A program made the translations under genes and the position numbers. From the NCBI GenBank assembly GCA_964353255.1, contig CAYGVJ010000063.1, positions 1 to 31,033 of the forward strand: a stretch of 31,033 nucleotides of DNA, in the 5' to 3' direction. The notes under the pieces were generated by a model. That model searched no databases, had not been told where the DNA came from, and saw only the letters and a program-made list of their open reading frames with translations. The DNA comes from VFZS01 sp964353255. Its GTDB lineage: Bacteria; Acidobacteriota; Terriglobia; Bryobacterales; Bryobacteraceae. Of this stretch, positions 1 to 8,044 are shown one piece after another (position 1 is the stretch's first letter; each line of letters opens with the position of its first letter).

Positions 1-1050
1 GAATCCCGCCGCCGCGCCGCGCCGCGCGGCGAGCTTCTCCGAGATGCGCTCGCGGGTGGCCGAGGCCGATTCGACCACCGAGAAATCCAGGGTGCTCGCG
101 TAGGTCAGCGGCTCGACGAAGTCCAGCAGCTCCGCCCCCAGGCCGCGGTCCCCGGCAGAGACGCGCGCCTTGATCAGCATTTGCAGCTCCCAGTCCCGCG
201 CTCGGGTGCGGTAGTAGTTCTTGGCGGCCTCGAGCGAGATGCACACCTCGCCGAAGCGCCCCTCCGGACGCAGGCGCAGGTCCACGCGGTAGCACATGCC
301 CTCCGGCGTGTAGGTGGACAGCATCTCCGTGAGCTGGTTGGAGAGCTTCCGGAAGAATTCCTTGTTGGTGATGCGCTCGTGCCCATCGGTCTCGCCGCCG
401 GCCGAGTACAGGAACATCACGTCGATGTCCGAGCTGTAGTTGAGTTCCTTGCCGCCCAGCTTGCCTAGCGAGATGACCGAGAACGCGCATGGTGCGCCGT
501 CCGGGCCGGACTCCGGCCGCGGCTCGCCGTAGCGCGCCACGAGCTGGTTGCGAATGCGGCGGCAGGCCGCTCCCAGAATCGCGTCGGCCAGGTTCGAAAG
601 CTCCTCGGTGACCTCGGGCAGGGCGCCCAACCCTGACACGTCACGCACCAGGATGCGCAAGATCTGCTTCCGCCGGAACCGTGCCAGCGACAACGCCAGC
701 GGCGTCTCCGGGGCCTCCCGGTTCAGGAAACCTTCCAGCAGCTCGGCGTACTCCTCAGAAGAGCGAACCCGTTCGAGATCGCCCGCCGCCAGCAACTCAT
801 CCACCCAGCCGGGATGGTTGAGGACGGCCTCCGCCAGGAAGCGGCTGAAGGAGAAGACCGCCACCAGGACGCGCAGCCCAGCGTCCGAGGCCGTCAGGCG
901 GGCGCACGCTGCCGGCTGTTCCCGGTGCAGGCGCTCCAGGAAGTGCAGGGCCGCATCGGGGTCCGCCGAGGCGGCCAGGAGCGAGCGCAAACGGGCCTGC
1001 GTCTCCGGCGCGAAATCGGGGAACTGCGCTTGCTCCAGCGTGCGGCGCAT
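1..1050 (-). CDS. glnE: Glutamine synthetase adenylyltransferase (GlnE), N-terminal 350 residues, 3' end outside window
   Basis: The frame is open from an ATG at 1050 to the window edge, so only the first 350 residues are present. GlnE adenylylates a tyrosine of glutamine synthetase when nitrogen is plentiful and removes the AMP when it is scarce. Residues near 195-215 read GKLGGKELNYSSDIDVMFLY, the nucleotidyltransferase signature with the paired DxD metal ligands. It is followed by the family's R-x-D-L-R-L-R-P-E-G segment near residue 255. The N-terminal helical part contains the usual FSRFLAE.VLNHP block. The target, glnA, lies 3 kb away on the same strand and carries a matching tyrosine motif. 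A TATAAT box lies just upstream of this start, and there is no clear Shine-Dalgarno. The frame is missed if only closed ORFs are counted, because it has no stop inside the window. Confidence 0.93.
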   Translation of the reverse strand, partial: MRRTLEQAQFPDFAPETQARLRSLLAASADPDAALHFLERLHREQPAACARLTASDAGLRVLVAVFSFSRFLAEAVLNHPGWVDELLAAGDLERVRSSEEYAELLEGFLNREAPETPLALSLARFRRKQILRILVRDVSGLGALPEVTEELSNLADAILGAACRRIRNQLVARYGEPRPESGPDGAPCAFSVISLGKLGGKELNYSSDIDVMFLYSAGGETDGHERITNKEFFRKLSNQLTEMLSTYTPEGMCYRVDLRLRPEGRFGEVCISLEAAKNYYRTRARDWELQMLIKARVSAGDRGLGAELLDFVEPLTYASTLDFSVVESASATRERISEKLAARRGAAAGF

Positions 1051-1068
1051 TCTGCCACCCCGATTATA
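1051..1068 (-). promoter_or_regulatory. -10 box for glnE with very short leader
   Basis: On the minus strand TATAAT (1068-1063) is a perfect -10 hexamer. It would place the transcript start around 1056, leaving about six leader nucleotides before the ATG at 1050. No good -35 hexamer is visible at 16-18 bp. The assignment is from sequence pattern only. Confidence 0.4.
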
Positions 1069-1100
1069 GCCAAGGGGTCTGCTCGCGCACGGCGTCCCGC

Positions 1101-1178
1101 CCGCTCCCTGACGGTCGCGGCTCGGTAACCCGCTGAGGACACTCAGCCCCTGGCCGAGCCGCGACCGTCAGGGAGCGG
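1101..1178. repeat. Perfect 25-bp inverted repeat with inner hairpin
   Basis: Positions 1101-1125 and 1154-1178 are exact reverse complements over 25 bp (arm begins ccgctccctgacggtcgc). The 28-bp loop contains a second, 6-bp stem, gctgag (1132-1137) with ctcagc (1142-1147). The element fills the gap between the end of qmcA and the start of glnE. It lacks the T tract of an intrinsic terminator. It may be a dispersed palindromic (REP/MITE-like) element or a processed structured RNA between two same-strand genes. No second copy is visible in this window. Confidence 0.85.
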
Positions 1179-1182
1179 TTCT

Positions 1183-2130
1183 TCACTCGGATGACTGAGC
1201 CGGCTCTGGCGGGGCGGGAGCGGCGCGAACAGCGGTCATCGCGGCCATGATCATGGCGCTCAGGTCGCTGAGATTCGCCGGGACAATCAGCGCGGTGCCC
1301 TTCTTGGCGAGATTGCCGAACTGGGCGATGTATTGTTCGGCCACCCGCAACTGGACGGCCTGGTAACCGCCCGGTGTCTGGATCGCTGCGGCCACCCGGC
1401 GGATGCCTTCGGCCGTGGCCGTGGCCACCGCCAGGATGGCGGCGCTCTGGCCTTCGGCTTCGTTGATCTGCTGCTGCTTCCGGGCCTCGGAGGCCTTAAT
1501 CACCTGCTGCTTATCGCCTTCAGCGGTGTTGATGGCGGCGTCGCGTGTGCCCTCTGAAGTGAGGACCGTCGCCCTCTTTTCGCGCTCGGCGCGCATCTGC
1601 TTTTCCATGGCCGCCTGGATGTCTTTCGGAGGATTGATGCTCCTGATTTCATAGCGGAGCACCTTGACTCCCCAGGCTTCGGAGGCCTTGTCGAGCTCGC
1701 CCACCAGCGCGGTGTTGATGTTGGTGCGCTCCTCGAAGGTCCGGTCGAGATCGATCTTGCCGATCTCGCTGCGCAGCGCCGTCTGGGCCAGTTGCGTAAT
1801 GGCGAAGCGGTAGTCGGAAATGCCGTAGGACGCCCGCTCGGGATTGAGGACCTTTAGGTACAGGATTCCGTCAATGCCCACCTGGATGTTGTCGCGGGTG
1901 ATGCAGAGCTGTTCGGGAACGTCGATGGCCTGTTCCTTGAGAGTGTGCCGGTAGCGGATCACGTCCAGGAAAGGCACCAGGACGTGAAAACCCGCCTCCA
2001 GGGTGCCGGAGTATTTCCCCAGCCGCTCGACGACGTAGGCCTGCTGCTGTGGAACCACCACCGCGGTCTTCGCCAGAATGATGATGAACAACAGCGCGAG
2101 AACGAGTACCACCAACAACGCGCCTGTCAT
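1183..2130 (-). CDS. qmcA: SPFH/band-7 membrane protein, QmcA/paraslipin type
   Basis: This 315-aa protein has one N-terminal membrane segment (residues about 3-22). An SPFH domain follows, with the typical V.ERLGKY...L..GFH.LVPF opening near residues 33-60. A long charged, Ala/Glu-rich coiled coil (about 185-250, AEREKRA...SEG.RDAAI..AEG.KQ) comes next. The C-terminal tail is hydrophobic and then Pro/Ala-rich. Such proteins form oligomeric belts in the inner membrane and organise lipid microdomains or restrain membrane proteases. Its start codon overlaps the nfeD stop in an ATGA at 2127-2130, so the two are translationally coupled. That slipin-NfeD pairing is a well-known conserved operon. 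Length and domain order are normal. Confidence 0.93.
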   Translation of the reverse strand: MTGALLVVLVLALLFIIILAKTAVVVPQQQAYVVERLGKYSGTLEAGFHVLVPFLDVIRYRHTLKEQAIDVPEQLCITRDNIQVGIDGILYLKVLNPERASYGISDYRFAITQLAQTALRSEIGKIDLDRTFEERTNINTALVGELDKASEAWGVKVLRYEIRSINPPKDIQAAMEKQMRAEREKRATVLTSEGTRDAAINTAEGDKQQVIKASEARKQQQINEAEGQSAAILAVATATAEGIRRVAAAIQTPGGYQAVQLRVAEQYIAQFGNLAKKGTALIVPANLSDLSAMIMAAMTAVRAAPAPPEPAQSSE

Positions 2131-2564
2131 TTGGACTCCTTACGCACGTGGAGCGTCAGCCCCTCCAGCCGCTCAACCCGGCAGCGCTGGGCACGCACCA
2201 GAGGTGAATCTCCGATATTGAGCGCGTTCCAGGCCGTACCCCGCAACTCCGCCTTGCCGATCGCGTCCACGGGGATGTCCTCCAGCGCCGTGGCGATTTC
2301 CCCCACCAGGGAATCCACCGCCTTGCTGCGCGAGAGGCGCCGGATCCGGTCCAGCAGCGGACGGCGAAAGAACAGCGCCGCGACCAGTGAAAGGACCGAG
2401 AACAGCAGCCACTGGCTCCACAGGGGGATGCTCTCGATCAGCCCCACCAGCGCGCCCACGCCGAGGGCGGAAAGCCCCAGGAAGAAGAGGTACAAACCGC
2501 CCGGCGTAAGCAGCTCGCAGACCAGCAGCAGCAAACCCAATACCAGCCACATCCACCACGCCAT
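2127..2564 (-). CDS. NfeD family membrane protein (short form)
   Basis: This 145-aa protein has about four closely spaced hydrophobic segments in residues 1-75. A C-terminal soluble OB-fold-like domain follows (GKAELRGTAWNALN..., then the VERLEGLTLHV ending). Its length matches the short NfeD class that lacks the N-terminal ClpP-like protease domain. These short forms work with the stomatin/slipin protein encoded next to them. The gene is first in a two-gene unit with qmcA and shares an ATGA with it. The start at 2564 is supported by GAGGTGAG about 7 nt upstream on the minus strand. A shorter open frame in another phase covers the same DNA and is a shadow. Confidence 0.88.
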   Translation of the reverse strand: MAWWMWLVLGLLLLVCELLTPGGLYLFFLGLSALGVGALVGLIESIPLWSQWLLFSVLSLVAALFFRRPLLDRIRRLSRSKAVDSLVGEIATALEDIPVDAIGKAELRGTAWNALNIGDSPLVRAQRCRVERLEGLTLHVRKESK

Positions 2565-2577
2565 GGCGATCTCACCT

Positions 2578-2645
2578 CTGATCCAGGATCCCCGCTCTGG
2601 GACCCGGATCAGCAGTAATCATACACCAGTCCGTTCCCTTCTTAA
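2578..2645 (-). promoter_or_regulatory. Promoter and leader hairpin of nfeD-qmcA
   Basis: On the minus strand TTAAGA (2645-2640) and TATGAT (2623-2618) are 16 bp apart, each close to the sigma-70 consensus. Just downstream, an imperfect inverted repeat spans 2578-2612. Its outer arms are ctgatcc/ggatcag, and pairing continues inward with one bulge. It would form a stable hairpin in the 5' leader, ahead of the GAGGTGAG ribosome site. The order promoter-hairpin-SD argues for a leader structure rather than a terminator of cpaE. Confidence 0.45.
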
Positions 2646-2698
2646 CTCTCTGTGGGACGTGGAGGGTGGGCGCCAGGCCCGTCACCGGAACTGGGCGG

Positions 2699-3883
2699 CT
2701 AAACCCGGCCCCAACCTGCGGCTACTCGCTTGGCCTCGAACAGGGGCATGGCGGGGGCGCCCCCGGCGTCCTGAATGCCCGCCAGGGCCATGGCCACTCG
2801 CGTGAGTTGTTTGCCCAACTGCGTGTCCGGTGACAAGAGTCGAGCCTCGGCATGCGCCCTGGTGAGCTCGGGATAGCTGTTGGGCAGCTTGGCACGCACG
2901 GGCAGGCCGATCAGCCGCTCCACCTCCTGCATGGTGAAGTCGGAGTCCTTCGGCGCCCGGTTCACCACCAGATGGAGCTGGTCCTCGCGGCGTCCGATCC
3001 TCCGCAAAGCCTGGACGATGTTCTTGGTCTGGTAGAAGGCCGGGACCTCGGCATGGGTCACCAGGAGGATCTCATCCATGTCCTCCATCAGGCTGAGCGA
3101 GAAGTGGCTCAGCCCGCGTCCGAGGTCGGCTACGGTCCAGTCGTAGATGGAGCGCGCGAAGCGGAGGACCTCCCGAAACGGCTCGGGAGCCAGTGGGCCG
3201 TTGAGGACGGGCGCCGCGGGGGAAGTAATCACCTCCAGGCGCGGAAGGCCGTTGGAAACCAAAGTCTTCCAGTAACTTAGATCGAGGCGGTCGATGTTCT
3301 CGGCGGCGTCCAGGATCGAGTACGGCGTCTTGGCCCCCATCAGCAAGCCGACTGTGCCGGCCGTGATGGCCAAATCGGCCAGCAGGATCTCTTTCTGGGT
3401 GAGCCGCTGAAGCTCGGCCGCCAGATGGCAGGCAACGGTGGTGGCCCCGCAGCCGCCTTTGACCGAAAGCAGGCCCACGACGCTGCCGCTGGCTTCACGG
3501 GGGGGGTCCCGCTCTGCCCGCTGCTCAGCAATACGCCCGAGAGCCTCCAGGAGGTGCTGCTCATAGGGCGGGTAGACGTACTCCTTGGCCCCGGCCCGGA
3601 TGACGCCCAGGATGATCTGGGGATCCAGGGACTCGTGAATCACAATCAGGGGCGCCTGCGAGACCGTCTGGATTCTCCGAATCATCTCCTCCAGGCGGGC
3701 GGAGGCGAGGTTCAGTACTAGTACGTCGGGCTGAGCCCGTTCTAGTTGGAGCAGGAACTCGGACCATCGGGAGATGTCGCCGTGCTGGAGCACCAGGCGG
3801 GTGCGGGTCTGGCGCAGGCAGTTCTGAACCACCTGTACTAGTCCCTTATCGGCGAGCACCACCCCGGCAGTAGTAGGATACAT
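2699..3883 (-). CDS. cpaE: CpaE/TadZ-like pilus-assembly ATPase with pseudo-receiver domain
   Basis: This 394-aa protein has two domains. Residues 1-120 resemble a response-regulator receiver fold. At the usual phospho-acceptor strand the sequence is DVLVLNLA, with Asn where Asp is expected, so it is probably not phosphorylated. From about residue 135 there is a ParA/MinD-type ATPase. It has a deviant Walker A loop (SVKGGCGATT, signature lysine near 142) and an ADLAIT segment for Walker A'. This is the CpaE/TadZ layout, which positions Flp/Tad pilus machinery at the pole. No other tad gene is in the window, so it is an orphan here. It lies 241 bp from glnA and about 130 bp before nfeD. The true partner or substrate is not deducible from context. 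Confidence 0.8.
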   Translation of the reverse strand: MYPTTAGVVLADKGLVQVVQNCLRQTRTRLVLQHGDISRWSEFLLQLERAQPDVLVLNLASARLEEMIRRIQTVSQAPLIVIHESLDPQIILGVIRAGAKEYVYPPYEQHLLEALGRIAEQRAERDPPREASGSVVGLLSVKGGCGATTVACHLAAELQRLTQKEILLADLAITAGTVGLLMGAKTPYSILDAAENIDRLDLSYWKTLVSNGLPRLEVITSPAAPVLNGPLAPEPFREVLRFARSIYDWTVADLGRGLSHFSLSLMEDMDEILLVTHAEVPAFYQTKNIVQALRRIGRREDQLHLVVNRAPKDSDFTMQEVERLIGLPVRAKLPNSYPELTRAHAEARLLSPDTQLGKQLTRVAMALAGIQDAGGAPAMPLFEAKRVAAGWGRV

Positions 3884-4124
3884 GGAGCCGCTTGCTCCTA
3901 ATTAATTGAGGCGCAACCACTTACGGTACGCCCGGCCAGGATTGGCCTATTCCTGGCCCCGAGCCCGTTGGGTACCGAGTCCCCGCTCCGGCTTTGAGCC
4001 ATTAGCAAGATAACCGACTCGCCCGGGTGGTGCAAGCGGCTTAATACGGCGACGTGTTGTGCCACTGGCTCCTGGATCATGGGCTGCCCGAGCCACGATC
4101 CACAACCCACGGTCCAGGGCTGTA
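3884..4124 (-). promoter_or_regulatory. Structured leader of cpaE, weakly resembling a c-di-GMP-I (GEMM) aptamer
   Basis: This 241-bp gap precedes cpaE and holds no gene. On the minus strand it carries CAAAGCCGGAGCG (3996-3984), which looks like the start of the P2 arm in some GEMM RNAs. It is enclosed by a CGAGTC/GACTCG stem (3976-3981 with 4016-4021). A strong 8-bp hairpin follows, GGCCAGGA/TCCTGGCC at 3934-3958. An AGGAG lies about 13 nt before the cpaE start. The second GACGCAAAGCC block expected of a true GEMM aptamer is not seen. I claim only a structured leader; the riboswitch idea is speculative. Confidence 0.25.
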
Positions 4125-5534
4125 TTAGATGTCGTAATACAACGCGAACTCGTAAGGGTGCGGCCGGAGGCGGATGGCGTCGGCTTCGTTCTTGCGTTTG
4201 TAGTCGATGAAGGCTTCCAGCAGCTCCTCGGTGAAGACGTCGCCCTTCAGCAGAAAGCCGTGGCCTTCCTCCAGGCAGGTCAGCGCCTCTTCGAGCGAGC
4301 CCGGCATGGAGGGCACGCCGCGCAGCTCCTCCGGAGACAGGTCGTAGATGTCCTTGTCCAGCGGCTCGCCGGGCTCGACCTTGTTCAGCACGCCGTCCAG
4401 CCCCGCCATCACCATGGCCGAGAAGGCCAGGTAGGGGTTGCAGGAGGGGTCGGGCGGGCGGAACTCGACGCGCTTGGACTTGGGGCTGGCCGAATACATC
4501 GGGATGCGGATGGCCGCCGAGCGGTTGCGCCGCGAGTAGGCCAGGTTGACCGGCGCTTCGTAGCCCGGGACCAGGCGCTTATAGCTGTTGGTGGTGGGCG
4601 CGATGATGGCCGAAAGCGCGCGCGCGTGTTTGAGCAGACCCCCGATGTACCACAGCGCCATCTGGCTCAGGCCCGCGTAGCAGTCGCCGGCGAACAGCGG
4701 CTGCCCGCCCTTCCAGAGGCTCTGGTGGCAGTGCATACCGCTGCCGTTGTCGGCGAAGATCGGCTTGGGCATGAAGGTCACGGTCTTGCGCTTCTGGTTG
4801 GCCACGTTCCGGACCACGTACTTGTACAGCATCATATGGTCGGCGGAGGCCAGGAGTTCGTCGTACCGCAGATCGATCTCAGCCTGCCCGCCGGTGGCCA
4901 CTTCGTGGTGGTGGCATTCCACATCCAGGCCGCAGCGCTGCATGGTCAGCACCATCTGGCTGCGCAGGTCCTGGTAGTGGTCCGTGGGCGGGACGGGGAA
5001 GTACCCTTCCTTGTAGCGCGGCCGGTAGCCCAGGTTGTCGCGCTCCCGCCCCGTGTTCCAGCGGCCTTCTTCGGCGTCGATGAAGTAGAAGCCGGAGTGC
5101 TGGTCCTGGTCGAACCGGATGTTGTCGAAGATGAAGAACTCGGCCTCGGCTCCAAAGTAGGCCGTGTCGGCGATGCCGGAGTTCCTCAAGTACATCTCGG
5201 CCTTGCGGGCAATCCAGCGCGGGTCGCGCTCATAGTGCTGGCGAGTGATCGGGTCGATGATGTCGCAGATCATCACCAGCGTGGGCGTCTCGGCGAAAGG
5301 ATCCATGAAGGCGGTGGCCGCGTCGGGCATCAGCAGCATGTCGCTTTCCGAGATGGCGGCCCAGGCCCGGATGCTGGAACCGTCGAACCCGTAGCCTTCT
5401 TCCAGGGCGGCCTCGGTGAGCTCGCCGATGGGATAGGAGACGTGGTGCCACAGCCCCGGGATGTCGCTGAAACGCAGATCGATTTGTCGCGCTTCGTTTT
5501 TCTTGGCAAACTCTAGCAGCTCTTTAGGACTCAT
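4125..5534 (-). CDS. glnA: Glutamine synthetase, type I (GSI-beta, adenylylatable)
   Basis: The enzyme makes glutamine from glutamate, ammonia and ATP in the cytoplasm as a dodecamer. It is 469 aa from the ATG at 5534, the normal length for type I. That start is fixed by GGGAGG four bases upstream (5544-5539); an upstream in-frame start at 5612 would add 26 unsupported residues. The Asp-50' region (GYGFDGSSIRAW) is near residue 50. Metal-binding GAEAEFF lies near 128, and GSGMHCHQSLW near 265. An arginine-rich NRSAAIRIP block and the VEFRPPDPSCNPY segment follow. Near residue 395 the motif DIYDLSPEE supplies the tyrosine that GlnE adenylylates. glnE itself is 3 kb away, consistent with covalent regulation. 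Confidence 0.97.
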   Translation of the reverse strand: MSPKELLEFAKKNEARQIDLRFSDIPGLWHHVSYPIGELTEAALEEGYGFDGSSIRAWAAISESDMLLMPDAATAFMDPFAETPTLVMICDIIDPITRQHYERDPRWIARKAEMYLRNSGIADTAYFGAEAEFFIFDNIRFDQDQHSGFYFIDAEEGRWNTGRERDNLGYRPRYKEGYFPVPPTDHYQDLRSQMVLTMQRCGLDVECHHHEVATGGQAEIDLRYDELLASADHMMLYKYVVRNVANQKRKTVTFMPKPIFADNGSGMHCHQSLWKGGQPLFAGDCYAGLSQMALWYIGGLLKHARALSAIIAPTTNSYKRLVPGYEAPVNLAYSRRNRSAAIRIPMYSASPKSKRVEFRPPDPSCNPYLAFSAMVMAGLDGVLNKVEPGEPLDKDIYDLSPEELRGVPSMPGSLEEALTCLEEGHGFLLKGDVFTEELLEAFIDYKRKNEADAIRLRPHPYEFALYYDI

Positions 5535-5586
5535 CCAACCTCCCTTGGTGAATACACGTATAACGGGAATGCCGCGACCGGAAATT

Positions 5587-5676
5587 GCTATCAGGATACC
5601 CGATAGCCCCACGGCGCGTCAACCGGCGCGTACCTCCGGGGTGGCGCCTCACCTCGCTGCGGGGGATACTGTATCC
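5587..5676. promoter_or_regulatory. Two small palindromes between glnA and the S46 gene
   Basis: The divergent promoter region contains gctatc-N9-gatagc (5587-5607). It also contains ggatac-t-gtatcc (5664-5676), which ends immediately before the S46 gene's ATG and so overlaps its ribosome-binding region. Both share the core GGATAC. They could be operator sites or short RNA hairpins. No sigma-54 element with correct spacing is present. TATACG about 25 bp upstream of the glnA start could be its -10. Confidence 0.3.
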
Positions 5677-7752
5677 ATGACTGCACGAGTGTGGCGTGTT
5701 GTAGTGGCTTGCGCGGCGCTGGCCGTCATCGCCGGCGCCGACGAAGGGATGTGGCTGTTCAACGATCCGCCGCTCAAGCTGCTGGGGGAGAAGTACGGCT
5801 TCGAGCCGCCGGCGGGCTGGATGGAGCATTTGCAGAGGGCGTCGGTGCGGTTCAACAACGGGGGCTCGGGTTCCTTCGCCTCCGCCGCCGGCCTGGTGGT
5901 GACCAACCATCATGTGGCCGCCGACTGCATCCAGAAGCTCAGTTCCGAGGGCCGGGACTACCTGGCGACGGGCTTTCATGCCCGCAGCCGGACGGAGGAG
6001 GGGAAGTGCCCCGACCTCGAGCTGAACGTCCTGATGAGCATCGAGGATGTGACCGGGCGGATCGAGGCGGCAGTGAAGCCGGGGACCAGCGCGGCGGAGG
6101 CGGAGAAGGCGCGGCGGGCGGCGATGAACACGCTCGAGAAGGAGTCGCTGGACAAGACCGGCCTGCGCAGCGACGTGGTGACGCTCTACAACGGCGGGCG
6201 CTACCACCTCTACCGCTACAAGAAGTACACCGACGTGCGGCTGGTCTTCGCGCCGGAGAAAGCGATCGCCTTCTTCGGCGGGGACCCGGACAACTTCGAG
6301 TACCCGCGCTATGACCTGGATATCTCCTTCTTCCGCGTGTACGAGAACGGCAAACCCGCGGTGATCCGCGACTACTTGAAGTGGAACGCGAGCGGCGCCC
6401 GTGAAGGCGACCTGGTCTTCATCTCCGGGCATCCTGGGCGGACCGACCGCATGGACACCGTGGCCCACCTGGAGTTCCTGCGGGACCGTAGGAACCCTTA
6501 CGTGCTGGACCTGCTCCGGCGGCGCGAGGTGCTGCTGAGGACCTTCAGTGAGCGCAGTGCGGAGAACGCGCGGCGCGCCCAGGACGAGCTGTTCAGCTAC
6601 CAGAACAGCCGCAAAGCCTACCTGGGGATGCAGGCCGGGCTTCAGGACCCGGCGGTGATGAAGCAGAAGCGCGCCGAGGAAGAGGCGCTGCGGGCCCAGG
6701 TGATGGCGTCGCCCAAGCTGAAGCCAGCCTATGGGGATGCCTGGGCGCAGGTGGAGGCGGCGCTGAAAGCCTGGGACCAGGTTCTGGTGGAGCGGGCGCT
6801 GCTGGAACTGGGCCACGGACTCGACAGCGATTTGTTCGGAATCGCGCGGGGACTGGTACGGCTGGCGGGGGAGACGGCCAAGCCCAATGCGGAGCGGCTC
6901 CGAGAGTACGCGGAGGCGGGGCTGGAGTCGCTGCAGCAGCAGCTCTTCTCGGAGGCGCCGAGTTACGCGGATTTCGAGACCGTGAAGCTGGCGGATTCGC
7001 TCAGCATGTTGATGGAGAAGCTGGGCGCGCGGGACGAGCTGGTTCAGAAGGCGCTGGCCGGGAAGCCGCCACGGGAGCGGGCCGCCGAGTTAATCCAGGG
7101 AACCCGCCTGCGCGACGTGGCGTTTCGAAAGCAACTGGCGGAGGGAGGCCGGAAGGCGATTGAAGCTTCCAGTGATCCGATGATCGCGCTGGCGCGGCTG
7201 GTGGACCCGGCGGCGCGCCAGGTGCGCAGGGCCTACGAGGAGCAGGTGGAGGAGCCGCTACGGCAGGCCTACAGCAAGCTGGCTAACGCGCGCTTCGCGG
7301 TCTTCGGCACGGCGCTGTATCCGGACGCGACCTTCACGCTGCGGCTGGCAAGCGGTCAGGTGAAAGGCTTCGCCGAGGGCGGCAAGCCGGTGGCGTGGAC
7401 CACCACTTTGGGCGGCGCGTTTCAGCACGCGCAGGCGCACGAGAACCGGGAGCCCTTTGCGCTGCCGCCGAGCTGGGTGGAGGGCCAGGGGCGCTTGAAG
7501 CTGGCGACGCCGTTCAACTTCGTGAGCACCAACGACTCGGTGGGGGGCAACTCGGGCAGTCCGGTGGTGAACCGCCAGGGGGAGTTCGTGGGGATCATCT
7601 TCGACGGCAGCCTGGCCTCGCTGGTGTGGGACTACGTCTACACGGAGGAGCAGGCGCGGTCGGTCTCGGTGCACTCGGCGGGGATCCTGGAAGCGCTGCG
7701 GACGATCTACCGCGCCGAGGCGCTGGTGGGCGAGCTGACGGGGGCGCGTTGA
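5677..7752 (+). CDS. Secreted S46 family dipeptidyl-peptidase (DPP7/DPP11-like)
   Basis: S46 enzymes are periplasmic, chymotrypsin-fold serine exopeptidases that remove dipeptides from peptide N-termini. From the ATG at 5677 the product is 691 aa, the family's usual size. It opens with a signal peptide (hydrophobic VVVACAALAVIAGA). Next come the mature N-terminal GMWLFNDPP block, the catalytic His in TNHHVAADCIQ (His79), and the Asp in YPRYDLDISFF (Asp215). Ser626 lies in GGNSGSPVVN, near the C terminus as expected. The helical insertion domain characteristic of S46 fills about 270-540. The frame stays open upstream to 5461, but that stretch overlaps glnA and lacks a signal sequence at its start. 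Substrate preference (hydrophobic versus acidic P1) cannot be decided by eye. Confidence 0.93.
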   Translation: MTARVWRVVVACAALAVIAGADEGMWLFNDPPLKLLGEKYGFEPPAGWMEHLQRASVRFNNGGSGSFASAAGLVVTNHHVAADCIQKLSSEGRDYLATGFHARSRTEEGKCPDLELNVLMSIEDVTGRIEAAVKPGTSAAEAEKARRAAMNTLEKESLDKTGLRSDVVTLYNGGRYHLYRYKKYTDVRLVFAPEKAIAFFGGDPDNFEYPRYDLDISFFRVYENGKPAVIRDYLKWNASGAREGDLVFISGHPGRTDRMDTVAHLEFLRDRRNPYVLDLLRRREVLLRTFSERSAENARRAQDELFSYQNSRKAYLGMQAGLQDPAVMKQKRAEEEALRAQVMASPKLKPAYGDAWAQVEAALKAWDQVLVERALLELGHGLDSDLFGIARGLVRLAGETAKPNAERLREYAEAGLESLQQQLFSEAPSYADFETVKLADSLSMLMEKLGARDELVQKALAGKPPRERAAELIQGTRLRDVAFRKQLAEGGRKAIEASSDPMIALARLVDPAARQVRRAYEEQVEEPLRQAYSKLANARFAVFGTALYPDATFTLRLASGQVKGFAEGGKPVAWTTTLGGAFQHAQAHENREPFALPPSWVEGQGRLKLATPFNFVSTNDSVGGNSGSPVVNRQGEFVGIIFDGSLASLVWDYVYTEEQARSVSVHSAGILEALRTIYRAEALVGELTGAR

Positions 7753-7784
7753 CAATGTGACCAATTATGGTTACGATGTGGTCA
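7749..7784 (+). promoter_or_regulatory. Promoter and autoregulatory palindrome of the toxin-antitoxin/pxp unit
   Basis: TTGACA (7749-7754) and TACGAT (7772-7777) are separated by exactly 17 bp, the best sigma-70 promoter in the window. The predicted transcript start falls on the antitoxin ATG at 7784, so the mRNA would be leaderless. An inverted repeat tgacca (7758-7763) / tggtca (7779-7784) brackets the -10 box. That is the position expected for autorepression by a Phd-type antitoxin. The -35 box overlaps the stop codon region of the S46 gene. Confidence 0.7.
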
Positions 7785-8044
7785 TGAGACAGGTTCGTAT
7801 TGCCGAGCTTAAGAGCCGACTGAGCGAGCACCTGCGGGCCGTGCGCCGAGGTGAAGTGGTCACCGTGATGGACCGCGATACGCCGATCGCGCGGATCGTG
7901 CCGTATAGGGAGGAAGGGCCGCCGCTGGTGATCAGGCGTCCGGCCCCGGGTGGTCCGCGGCTTGGAGAGGTGCCACTGCCTCCGCCCGCGAAGACCAAGG
8001 TGGACATCGTGGAGCTGTTGCTGGAGGACCGGGGCAAGCGATGA
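7784..8044 (+). CDS. Phd/YefM-type antitoxin
   Basis: This is an 86-aa protein from the ATG at 7784; a GTG at 7757 would add nine residues but lies upstream of the predicted transcript start. The N-terminal half (RIAELKSRLSEHLRAVRRGE, then VVTVMDRDTPIARIVPY) is the Phd/YefM DNA-binding and dimerisation fold. The C-terminal third is Pro-rich and then helical (DIVELLLEDRG), the flexible toxin-neutralising tail. It overlaps the PIN toxin gene by an ATGA at 8041-8044. The pair should form a type II module in which antitoxin, or the complex, represses the promoter directly upstream. Confidence 0.85.
   Translation: MRQVRIAELKSRLSEHLRAVRRGEVVTVMDRDTPIARIVPYREEGPPLVIRRPAPGGPRLGEVPLPPPAKTKVDIVELLLEDRGKR

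Noticed and set aside
4118..4139. 6-bp inverted repeat gtatta/taatac at the end of glnA
   Set aside because: Too short and AT-rich, partly coding, and without a T tract; not convincing as a terminator.
4059..5516. Long plus-strand open frame opposite glnA
   Set aside because: It mirrors the codon structure of a certain glutamine synthetase gene on the minus strand, and its product shows no recognisable domain.
5640..5662. Sigma-54-like element (TGGC ... GC) near the glnA promoter
   Set aside because: The GG to GC spacing is 11 rather than 10, and it lies on the strand of the peptidase gene, not glnA.
5461..5676. Upstream extension of the S46 peptidase frame
   Set aside because: It overlaps the 5' part of glnA, and the signal peptide begins at 5677.
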